In this document: in pieces, positions 1 through 6,442 of the stretch
How positions within the stretch are numbered: the first letter of the stretch is position 1
Layout: each line of letters starts with the position of its first letter
DNA from: Prochlorothrix sp035285005
Lineage (GTDB): Bacteria > Cyanobacteriota > Cyanobacteriia > Prochlorotrichales > Prochlorotrichaceae
Direction: 5' to 3'
Assembly: GCA_035285005.1 (NCBI GenBank)
Contig: JAYKIB010000142.1
Location: 1-12,057, forward strand
Length of the DNA stretch: 12,057 nt
Program-made: the position numbers and the translations under genes
Notes under the pieces: generated by a model
The model's database searches: none
What the model saw: the letters and a program-made list of their open reading frames with translations, nothing else
What the model was told of the DNA's origin: nothing

Positions 1-2
1 GC

Positions 3-986
3 CTAAAGCGTCTTCAGCGCCGCGATCGCTGCCCCATGCATCGCGCCATTACTGGCCACCACTCCCTGGTTCTTGACCAGCTTGGATCCCAGGGAAAAAT
101 CCAGGGGCTGACCGTGAATATCCGTCACCGTACCGCCCGCCTCTTCAATCACGATCACCCCCGCTGCATGGTCCCAAATCTTCTCGCGGTAATCGGGGGT
201 TTTGGGCGACGGCAACCGTAAATATAGCGCCGCTTGACCCGCTGCCACCGCCGCATACTTGGCCTGACTATCCATCCGAATCGACTCCTGGGTAATGCCT
301 GCCGCCTGGGCCACCGCCGACTGCCGGCTTTGGTCCCCATGGCCCGACTCCACACTTTCCACAAACCGGAAGCGATCGATCTGGCCTTCGCTCACCACCT
401 GGATCGGTTGGGGATTTTCCCCCTGGAGGGACATCATCACCGCCCCTTCTCCGCGCACCGCCACAAACACTAAGCCCGGTTCTTGACCACTGCCCGCAAA
501 GCTCAGGGCTGGACAGCCGAGAATCCCCAGCTTGACTTCCCCCTTCTCGACCAGAGCCAGGGCCACGGCATACTGATCGCCGCGCAAAAACCCCTTGGTA
601 CCGTCGATCGGATCCAGGGTCCAGTAGCGATCGGCCACTGAGCCGTTGCCCCCATCGATCCAATCCGCCACCTGCTCAGGCGTTGCCTCGGGCACCACCC
701 CCTGGACGTAGCGGGTCACCTGCTGTAGTCGATCGGCCTGCTCCGGCGATCGGAGGTCGGCGCTGTCCTCCTCACCAACGATCGGGTCATGGGGGAACGC
801 CGCCTTCAGCGCACGGCAAATCACTGCCTGGGAGCCAAAATCGGCCACCGTCACAGGACTGCGATCGTTCTTTTCCATAGCCTCCGGCACAATTTCCTGG
901 CGGACCTGGTTACAGAGTTGGGCAGCGGCAAGGACCGCTTCGAGGGCGACTTGTTTTTCGGTGTCGTAGGCCATAGATGATGTCAT
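3..986 (-). CDS. cysQ: 3'(2'),5'-bisphosphate nucleotidase, CysQ/Hal2 type
   Basis: A 327-residue member of the lithium-sensitive, Mg-dependent inositol monophosphatase superfamily. The family removes the 3' phosphate from 3'-phosphoadenosine 5'-phosphate (and PAPS), a by-product of sulfate assimilation, in the cytoplasm. Visible metal-site motifs are the Asp of VADFGSQ (D49), GEED (71-74), WTLDPIDGTKGF (122-133, with D125 and D128) and IWDHAAG (270-276, with D272), in the usual order. The aromatic-rich LDPIDGTKGF form is typical of Hal2/CysQ-like enzymes rather than inositol monophosphatases. The gene ends with TAG two bases inside the window. ATG codons at 986 and 974 are both possible; the second (MAYDTEKQ) fits the usual family start better, and neither has a clear Shine-Dalgarno. 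It is divergent from ccmK3. The family is secure; substrate preference is inferred. Confidence 0.88.
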   Translation of the reverse strand: MTSSMAYDTEKQVALEAVLAAAQLCNQVRQEIVPEAMEKNDRSPVTVADFGSQAVICRALKAAFPHDPIVGEEDSADLRSPEQADRLQQVTRYVQGVVPEATPEQVADWIDGGNGSVADRYWTLDPIDGTKGFLRGDQYAVALALVEKGEVKLGILGCPALSFAGSGQEPGLVFVAVRGEGAVMMSLQGENPQPIQVVSEGQIDRFRFVESVESGHGDQSRQSAVAQAAGITQESIRMDSQAKYAAVAAGQAALYLRLPSPKTPDYREKIWDHAAGVIVIEEAGGTVTDIHGQPLDFSLGSKLVKNQGVVASNGAMHGAAIAALKTL

Positions 987-1155
987 AGGGGGCGCTGAAG
1001 CGCTAACGGTGGAACCTTTAACCTTTCAAACAGTACCGGTCCACTCCTGAGGGGGTCAACATCTGCGATCACGAAGGACCATCAGGCCGTAAAATAAAGA
1101 AAACCTTGAGAACCGCTCAAGCTGCCGATCTATCCCCCGTCAAGGAGTTCGACCT
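987..1155. promoter_or_regulatory. Divergent intergenic region cysQ/ccmK3 with ccmK3 leader
   Basis: This 169-bp gap must hold the promoters of both divergent genes. On the plus strand AAGGAG at 1142-1147 is a good Shine-Dalgarno 8 bases before the ccmK3 ATG and fixes that start. A TAAAAT hexamer at 1090-1095 is a plausible -10 box, but no convincing -35 precedes it. A perfect 6-bp hairpin (CTTGAG, 5-nt loop, CTCAAG; 1105-1121) would lie in the ccmK3 leader. It could affect expression, but no known regulator site was recognised. Confidence 0.4.
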
Positions 1156-1476
1156 ATGCCCGCTGCCGTTGGTGTGATTCAAACCCTGGGTTTTCCCCCC
1201 GTTCTTGCTGCAGCAGATGCCATGGTCAAGGCAGCGAGTGTCACCTTGGTGCAGTACGGTTTGGCGGAAAGTGCTAATTTCTTTGTGGCGATTCGTGGGG
1301 CGGTGTCGGAGGTGACCCCTGCCATGGAAGCGGGACTAGCGGCGGTGGAAGAGGTTTACGGGGGCCAAGTCATTAATCACTACATTGTGCCCAATCCGCC
1401 GGAAAATATTGTGGTGGTTTTGCCGATTAGTTACACCGAGGAATCCGAAGATTTCCGCATTTTACCGGGCCTATAA
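1156..1476 (+). CDS. ccmK3: Carboxysome shell hexamer protein, CcmK3 type (BMC domain)
   Basis: A 106-residue single-BMC-domain protein, the size expected for a minor shell component of the beta-carboxysome, the compartment that encloses Rubisco and carbonic anhydrase. It opens AVGVIQTLGFPPVLAAADAM and keeps the edge lysine in DAMVKA (K25). The segment following the second strand that forms the hexamer pore (about 35-41, GLAESAN) lacks the KIGSG-like loop of CcmK1/K2. The later edge motif is PNPPEN (79-84), where CcmK1/K2/K4 normally carry an Arg in PRPHEN. Both traits, and the VSEV and INHYIVPN segments, match remembered CcmK3 sequences. CcmK3 is reported to form mixed hexamers with CcmK4 and normally sits in a ccmK3-ccmK4 satellite pair. 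Here no ccmK4 follows, only repeats. The start is supported by AAGGAG 8 bases upstream. BMC identity is near certain; the K3 subtype is likely. Confidence 0.9.
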   Translation: MPAAVGVIQTLGFPPVLAAADAMVKAASVTLVQYGLAESANFFVAIRGAVSEVTPAMEAGLAAVEEVYGGQVINHYIVPNPPENIVVVLPISYTEESEDFRILPGL

Positions 1477-1576
1477 CCCACCCAAATCCAGTTCTAGGCC
1501 CAAACCTAGGGTGCGATCGGCAATACGGCACCGCAGACTAGTCGAGCCAAGCCATCCACTAAGCAAAACAGGCAAT

Positions 1577-1640
1577 AATAAATGCAGCTTGTAATAAACG
1601 CAGCTTGTAGTAAACGCAGCTTGTAGTAAACGCAGCTTGT
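1577..1640. repeat. Tandem array, four 16-bp units
   Basis: Four head-to-tail copies of a 16-bp unit (consensus ARTAAACGCAGCTTGT) start at 1577, 1593, 1609 and 1625. The last two are identical; the first differs mainly by ATG in place of ACG. The last unit runs into AAGCTGTGT, giving an imperfect 9-bp hairpin at about 1630-1651. The array lies 100 bp after the ccmK3 stop, outside any gene. There are no spacers, so it is not a CRISPR. Confidence 0.9.
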
Positions 1641-1662
1641 AAGCTGTGTGGGGCGTAGCCGT

Positions 1663-1693
1663 AACGCATCAAAGCCCGACGCTTCGATGCGTT
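1663..1693. repeat. Palindromic repeat (hairpin)
   Basis: AACGCATC at 1663-1670 is the perfect reverse complement of GATGCGTT at 1686-1693. After one mismatch the stem continues for four pairs (1672-1675 with 1681-1684) around a 5-base loop. Short GC-rich palindromes of this style are scattered between genes in many cyanobacteria. It may also help to end transcription between convergent ccmK3 and clpB, but it has no following T-run on either strand. Confidence 0.6.
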
Positions 1694-1720
1694 CGCTATC
1701 ACCTGTCTGGAATACCGTTA

Positions 1721-1819
1721 GGGCACCTCGATTAATTCAAATTTTCACCAGAGTGCCTACAGCAGAATCCGGGTGGGGTTGCGCGGGTTCGCCGCGCAAC
1801 CCAATGAATCGAGGTGCCC
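1721..1819 (-). mobile_element. MITE-like 99-bp element, copy 1 (inverted)
   Basis: A non-coding element of exactly 99 bp. It begins GGGCACCTCGATTAAT and ends with nearly the reverse complement (ATGAATCGAGGTGCCC, one mismatch). GTTA at 1717-1720 is repeated at 1820-1823, as expected for a target-site duplication. Inside is a perfect 11-bp hairpin (1776-1786 with 1792-1802, loop GTTCG). Relative to copies 2 and 3 it is inverted; read on the minus strand it aligns with copy 2 without gaps at about 75% identity by hand count. It contains no reading frame of note and so would need a transposase from elsewhere. It lies between the convergent ccmK3 and clpB, where its hairpin could act as a two-way transcription barrier (inference). 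Confidence 0.82.
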
Positions 1820-1855
1820 GTTAGCCTATACGGATCCTACGGAAATTTCCTTCGC

Positions 1856-4609
1856 CTAAACCACCTCCACCGGCACCGCCACCGCCTCTTCCCCATCCTC
1901 CTCCGGTCCATCCGCTGCCTCTGGCAGGGTTTCCGCCTCACCCTCCGTCTCAGCGTCCGCCGGTACATCCTTTGCGTGACTAAACAGCAACTCGCCATCT
2001 TTGACGGTCACCACGATCGTATCCCCCTCCACAAACGTGTTCTCCAGCAGCTTGGTGGCGATCGGGTTCTCTAGCTCCCGCTGAATTGCCCGCTTCAGGG
2101 GCCGTGCGCCATAGGTGGGGTCATAGCCCGCATCCGCCACATGGGTTTGGGCCGCCGCCGTGAGCTTAATATCGATCTTCTGATCCGCCAACAGCGACTC
2201 AATGCGCTTAATTTGGATCGCCACAATTTGGCGTAGCTCCGATCGATCCAAGGAGTGGAACAGAATCAAATCATCAATCCGATTCAGGAATTCTGGGCGG
2301 AAATGACGGCGGAGGCTCTCCATCACCCGTTTCCGCATCTCCTCATACTGGCTATCGTCGCCGGACACATCCAGAATATGCTCACTGCCAATGTTACTGG
2401 TCATGACAATGACCGTATTGCGAAAGTCGATCGTCCGGCCTTGGGAATCCGTAATCCGGCCATCATCCAGCACCTGCAACAGGATATTAAACACATCCGG
2501 GTGGGCCTTCTCCACCTCATCCAGCAACACCACCGAGTAGGGCCGACGGCGGATCGTTTCCGACAACTGCCCCCCTTCCTCATAGCCCACATAACCGGGA
2601 GGAGCCCCCACCAGCCGCGCCACGGAATGCTTTTCCATATACTCCGACATGTCGATCCGCACCAGGGCATCGTCACTGTCGAACAGGCAATGGGCCAGGG
2701 CTCGGGCTAGCTCAGTTTTACCCACCCCCGTCGGTCCCATAAACAGGAACGAGCCGATCGGACGACCGGGATCCTTCATCCCCGCCCTGGCCCGTCGAAT
2801 TGCCGCAGAAACCGCAGAAACCGCCTCCCCTTGGCCGATCACCCGTTGGTGGAGCACCTGTTCCAGTTGCAGTAACTTTTGCCGCTCCGTTTCCAGGAGA
2901 CGGTTCACGGGAATCCCGGTCCAGCGGGCCACAATCTCGGCAATATCACTATCGGTGACCTCTTCCCGCAGCAGGGTCTGGCCACTGTCCTGCATCGCCA
3001 GCAGTTCCGCTTCCTTATCCGCCTTCTCTTGCTCCAGCGTCGCCATTCGGCCATATTTCAGCTGGGCGGCCTTATTGAGGTCCGCATCCCGTTCCGCCTG
3101 GTCGATCAGCACCCGCAGCTGTTCTTCCTCTTCCTTAATATGATTGATGGCATCCAGTAACACCTTTTCCGACTCCCACTGACTATGGAGAGCGTCGTAC
3201 TTGGTTTGGAGGGTAGCAATTTCCTGATCAATACGATCGATCCGTTCCTGGGATGTCTTAAAGGGGTTGGAATCCCCTGCGTTGATCGTACTTTCCTCCC
3301 CCTCCAGGGAGATTTTCTCCATTTTGAGCTGGTTAATCCGACGATCGAGAAATTCCAACTCCTCCGGCTGGGAGGTGATTTCCATTTTCAGCTTCGCCGC
3401 CGCCTCATCCACCAGATCGATCGCCTTGTCGGGCAAGCAACGATCGCTAATGTAACGATTGGATAGACTGGCCGCCGCCACCAGAGCCGAGTCCAGAATC
3501 TTAACCCCATGGTGGACTTCATAGCGGTCCTTCAGGCCCCGCAAAATCGACACCGTATCCTCCACCGTGGGTTGGTTGACCATGACCTGCTGGAATCGTC
3601 GTTCCAGGGCCGGATCCTTCTCAATGAACTTGCGGAACTCATCTAGGGTCGTTGCCCCAATACAACGCAGCTCCCCACGGGCCAACATCGGCTTCAGTAG
3701 GTTCCCCGCATCCATGGCCGATCCCTGCTGGCCACCCCCGGCCCCCACCACCGTATGCAGTTCATCGATAAAGAGAACAATCTGCCCTTCGGAGTCGATG
3801 ACCTCACGCATCACCGATCGTAGCCGATCCTCGAATTCACCTCGATATTTAGCCCCCGCAATCACCGAACCCATATCGAGGGTAATTAAGCGCCGGTTTT
3901 TGAGGGATTCCGGCACCTCATTTTTAATAATGCGTTGGGCTAGCCCCTCGGCGATCGCTGTTTTCCCCACTCCGGGTTCCCCAATCAGAACTGGATTGTT
4001 CTTGGTGCGGCGCGATAACACCTGAATGACCCGGCGAATTTCATCATCCCGACCAATGACCGGATCGAGCTTGCCCTCTTCCGCCAATTCCGTTAGATCA
4101 CGTCCATACTTCTCCAAAGCAGTGGGACCCGCTTCCATCCGCGCTTCCTTGGCCTTTGCAAGGTTGGCCCGTCGGGTTTTAATCACCGTCTGTAACTTGG
4201 CCGCATCCAATTGCAAGCCTTGGCAAATGCGACGACCACAGCGATCGTCCTCCGCAAAGCCCATCAGCACATGTTCAACGCCGATGTACTCGTCCTGCCA
4301 CAGTTGCCGCGCCTGGTCCGCCTTATCCAGCATCTCGTCTAGACCCCGCCCCAGATAAAGCTGGGTTCCCCCTGCCATGTTCCGCATTTGGCGACGGGCA
4401 AAGTCCTCCACCTGTTGCAACAGCACCACCGGATCCACCTCCGCCTGGTTCAGAATCGTGGCGGCAGTCCCGTCCTGACCCTCCAGTAAGGCGATGATCA
4501 CATGCTCCACCTCCAACTGCTGCTGACGGAAGCGGCGCACAACTTCCTGGGACGAGACGATCGCATCCCAGGCTTTTTCTGTAAATTGATTCGGATCAGA
4601 GGGCTGCAT
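1856..4609 (-). CDS. clpB: ATP-dependent disaggregase ClpB (Hsp100)
   Basis: A 917-residue Hsp100 chaperone that pulls polypeptides out of aggregates through a hexameric ring, working with DnaK. Domains in order: N-domain (about 1-150), first AAA+ module with GEPGVGKT (210-217), pore loop KYRG (254-257), Walker B VLFIDE (278-283) and arginine finger pair in ALERRF (334-339); the coiled-coil middle domain that marks ClpB rather than ClpC (about 410-540); second AAA+ module with GPTGVGKT (625-632), pore loop GYVGYEEGG (672-680), Walker B VVLLDE (693-698), RPEFLNR (771-777) and sensor-2 GARPLKR (834-840). The start is taken at MQPSDPNQFTEKAW (ATG at 4609), a common ClpB beginning; the frame opens 38 codons further upstream at 4723, but that part has no family likeness. 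The tail (881-917) is an unusually acidic extension. Cyanobacteria often have two ClpBs; this looks closer to the second type, but that is unsure. Confidence 0.96.
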   Translation of the reverse strand: MQPSDPNQFTEKAWDAIVSSQEVVRRFRQQQLEVEHVIIALLEGQDGTAATILNQAEVDPVVLLQQVEDFARRQMRNMAGGTQLYLGRGLDEMLDKADQARQLWQDEYIGVEHVLMGFAEDDRCGRRICQGLQLDAAKLQTVIKTRRANLAKAKEARMEAGPTALEKYGRDLTELAEEGKLDPVIGRDDEIRRVIQVLSRRTKNNPVLIGEPGVGKTAIAEGLAQRIIKNEVPESLKNRRLITLDMGSVIAGAKYRGEFEDRLRSVMREVIDSEGQIVLFIDELHTVVGAGGGQQGSAMDAGNLLKPMLARGELRCIGATTLDEFRKFIEKDPALERRFQQVMVNQPTVEDTVSILRGLKDRYEVHHGVKILDSALVAAASLSNRYISDRCLPDKAIDLVDEAAAKLKMEITSQPEELEFLDRRINQLKMEKISLEGEESTINAGDSNPFKTSQERIDRIDQEIATLQTKYDALHSQWESEKVLLDAINHIKEEEEQLRVLIDQAERDADLNKAAQLKYGRMATLEQEKADKEAELLAMQDSGQTLLREEVTDSDIAEIVARWTGIPVNRLLETERQKLLQLEQVLHQRVIGQGEAVSAVSAAIRRARAGMKDPGRPIGSFLFMGPTGVGKTELARALAHCLFDSDDALVRIDMSEYMEKHSVARLVGAPPGYVGYEEGGQLSETIRRRPYSVVLLDEVEKAHPDVFNILLQVLDDGRITDSQGRTIDFRNTVIVMTSNIGSEHILDVSGDDSQYEEMRKRVMESLRRHFRPEFLNRIDDLILFHSLDRSELRQIVAIQIKRIESLLADQKIDIKLTAAAQTHVADAGYDPTYGARPLKRAIQRELENPIATKLLENTFVEGDTIVVTVKDGELLFSHAKDVPADAETEGEAETLPEAADGPEEDGEEAVAVPVEVV

Positions 4610-5061
4610 GGACAGGCTCGGTGGGAAAACAGGGCAATCAAAGCGACCCGAGTGGGAACTAGGGCATGGCTCTGGACTATGGTTCTGGACGAGGCTCTTG
4701 TGACAAGCTGTTGTTACGGGCAAGCTGTTAGGGCATACACCCAGCTGTCAGCCACTGGTCTGGGAGGGTCCCCTCGCATTGCGGGGAGGTCACACCTCAG
4801 GGAGACCGGTCCGTTGCCATAGCACAGAGTGCTTAACAATGTTCTTAACAATCTATAACAGATCGACCAAGGGGCACGTCGAAAGCGGCAAATTTCTGTC
4901 GGCTGACGTACCGACTAACCGGGAAAACCAATGAGGGGATCCACCCCATATCCAAGCTTCCAAGCTGGAAGCAGGGGCACAGCGCAGTCTGATCCACGTA
5001 AACCAGTCCATTGCCAGTCCATTGCCAGTCCATTATCGGAACAGAAAGGGTAGCTCCCCCG
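4610..5061. other. Intergenic region between permease and clpB
   Basis: This 452-bp gap holds no credible gene; the frames crossing it are low-complexity or continue as shadows of the permease gene. It must contain the clpB promoter (minus strand), but I could not pick convincing -35/-10 boxes. A short inverted repeat AGCAC-AGA-GTGCT at 4821-4833 lies about 215 bp before the clpB start. An 11-bp tandem array follows near the permease stop. No rho-independent terminator with a T-run was evident. Confidence 0.5.
5003..5035. repeat. Tandem array, three 11-bp units
   Basis: Three head-to-tail copies of CCAGTCCATTG start at 5003, 5014 and 5025; the last is altered at its end. The array lies about 27 bp beyond the stop codon of the ABC permease, in its 3' untranslated region. 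No function is apparent; slippage expansion is the simple explanation. Confidence 0.85.
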
Positions 5062-6036
5062 CTAACGGAACACCAGGGGCCGAATCCGCTGCACGGCCAA
5101 GGTAACCACCAGGGAGAGCAGCAGCAGCAACCACAACAACGACAGGGGCCACCAGGGCGGCAAGCCCAGGGGCCACCGCAACAGATCCACCAGAGCCGAG
5201 AGGGGCAACAGGGCCGCGACCCGCTCCAAGGCCGGGGGGAGGGTTTCCCGAGGGAAGTAGGTGCCACAGAGGGTGAACATGGGGATAATCACCAGGAAAA
5301 TGGGCACATTCAGCTGATCGACCGTGTTGAAAAAGCCCGCCATCCAAAGCCCAAAAGCCGAAAACAGCAAAGCCCCCAGGATCATCACCGGAAGCGCCAG
5401 AATTAAACCCGACAGCGGGTATAACCCCGCCACGATCGCCACGATCGCCGTTAGACTGCCCGCAATCATGCCCCGGGTTGCTGCCCATAGCCAGTCCCCC
5501 ACAAACACATCCCGAAAACTGAGGGGAGCCGTCAGCAGGGCCTGCCAGGTCTTCTGGAAGCGCAGGCGAATGAAGGTGCCAAAGGCGGCTTCAAAAAAGG
5601 ATTGAAACAAGACACCCACGGCAATCATGCCCGGTGCTAAAAACTGGACGTAGGGCAGGGTTTGGCCCAGATAATTGACGTTGCCCACCAGGGGCGAGAA
5701 GCCATAGCCAAAGGCAACGAGGTAGACGATCGGTTCAGAAATGGGCGGCAGGAAGTTCACGAGCCAGGTGCGGCGATATACCTGAAAGTGTCGCCACCAT
5801 ACGGAGTAAATACCCCAAAGATCGGGGAGGGAATCGGATAATCCACGATCGTTGAGGGATTTGGCTCCACTCGGATTACTAGCGTCCCAGGGCGGGCCAG
5901 AAGTGACAAAATCGATCGGGGTATGTCCCTGGGTGTGATCAGGGAGTTGATTAGGGAGTTGATTAAATTCCGGCTCAGCGCTGGGTTCAGAGCCGGAATC
6001 AACAGGCGGGCGGGAATCGGAGGGGGTGGGTGCCAT
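5062..6036 (-). CDS. ABC-2 type transporter permease (NodJ-like)
   Basis: A 324-residue integral membrane protein of the ABC-2 export permease family, which with a separate ATPase moves polysaccharides, lipids or drugs out of the cell. About six hydrophobic spans are visible (roughly 93-113, 133-152, 185-206, 209-232, 242-262, 292-316). The stretch FLAPGMIAVGVLFQSFFEAA (132-151) followed by a TWQALLTAPLS loop (163-173) is the family signature between the second and third spans and resembles NodJ. A charged, Pro/Gln-rich cytoplasmic leader of about 70 residues precedes the first conserved part (PDLWGIYSVWWRHF), longer than usual; a later GTG start is possible. It begins 46 bp after the dnaE-N stop, so it may share that transcript. 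No ATP-binding partner is in the window, so the substrate cannot be guessed. Confidence 0.88.
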   Translation of the reverse strand: MAPTPSDSRPPVDSGSEPSAEPEFNQLPNQLPDHTQGHTPIDFVTSGPPWDASNPSGAKSLNDRGLSDSLPDLWGIYSVWWRHFQVYRRTWLVNFLPPISEPIVYLVAFGYGFSPLVGNVNYLGQTLPYVQFLAPGMIAVGVLFQSFFEAAFGTFIRLRFQKTWQALLTAPLSFRDVFVGDWLWAATRGMIAGSLTAIVAIVAGLYPLSGLILALPVMILGALLFSAFGLWMAGFFNTVDQLNVPIFLVIIPMFTLCGTYFPRETLPPALERVAALLPLSALVDLLRWPLGLPPWWPLSLLWLLLLLSLVVTLAVQRIRPLVFR

Positions 6037-6082
6037 GGTGCAAGGAATAGAACAGCAGAGTAGAGCGCAGAGGCCAAGGGGG

Positions 6083-6442
6083 TCACACCGCGACCCGCCG
6101 TAGCACCTCGAATCGGTCAGCGGCTGCTGTCTTCCCCAGGGCCTCCGGCGGCAGATACTTCAGGGTTAGACCCTCGGTGAAAATTTGATCGATCGCCACC
6201 ATTTCCCCCGTCTCCACCATGAACCTATGGTCGGGCGTGGCCTGAATCACCCAGCCATTCTCCAACTCGTACTCAAATACCTCGCGGGCACCCCGATCGT
6301 GCCACTGGGCGATCGGCTGTCCATACACATAGCCCGCTTCACTCACGCTATAGACAGTACAGGGAATCTGGTCTTCCACAATTTTCCCGATCGGCATCGG
6401 GCCATACTCCACCGTCAAAACATTCGTGTCATAGGTCAAACA
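6083..6442 (-). other. DnaE split intein, N-terminal fragment
   Basis: Codons 770-888 of dnaE-N plus the stop. The intein begins CLTYDTNVLTVEYG, with the splice-site Cys encoded at 6440-6442, right after extein KFAEY. Block B is present as VIQATPDHRFM, with the conserved Thr and His (intein residues 69 and 72) that assist the first N-to-S acyl shift. TVYSV and IAQWHDRGAREVFEYEL match remembered Npu and Ssp DnaE inteins. At 119 residues it is longer than the Npu fragment (102) and close to Ssp (123); the extra tail (about 100-119) is variable in this family. No endonuclease domain is present. The C-fragment is not in this window. Confidence 0.96.

Noticed and set aside
1494..1510. Terminator of ccmK3
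   Set aside because: CTAGG and CCTAG form only a weak 5-bp stem with no following T-run; not enough to call a rho-independent terminator.
1577..1640. Possible CRISPR array
   Set aside because: The four 16-bp units are directly adjacent with no spacers and no cas genes are nearby; it is a simple tandem repeat.
2255..2710. 151-codon plus-strand reading frame inside clpB
   Set aside because: It is antisense to highly conserved ClpB motifs of the second AAA+ module and is a by-product of their codon use.
4610..4723. Longer ClpB start at 4723
   Set aside because: The 38 extra residues have no likeness to ClpB, whereas MQPSDPNQFTEKAW at 4609 is a typical ClpB start.
4821..4833. CIRCE-like heat-shock element upstream of clpB
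   Set aside because: AGCAC-AGA-GTGCT recalls the CIRCE half-sites, but the spacer is 3 instead of 9 bases and the arms are too short; it also lies about 215 bp from the start codon.
4845..5267. 140-codon minus-strand reading frame at the permease end
   Set aside because: It is a shifted frame of the permease's hydrophobic C-terminus (rich in Cys/Trp/Pro) running into non-coding DNA.
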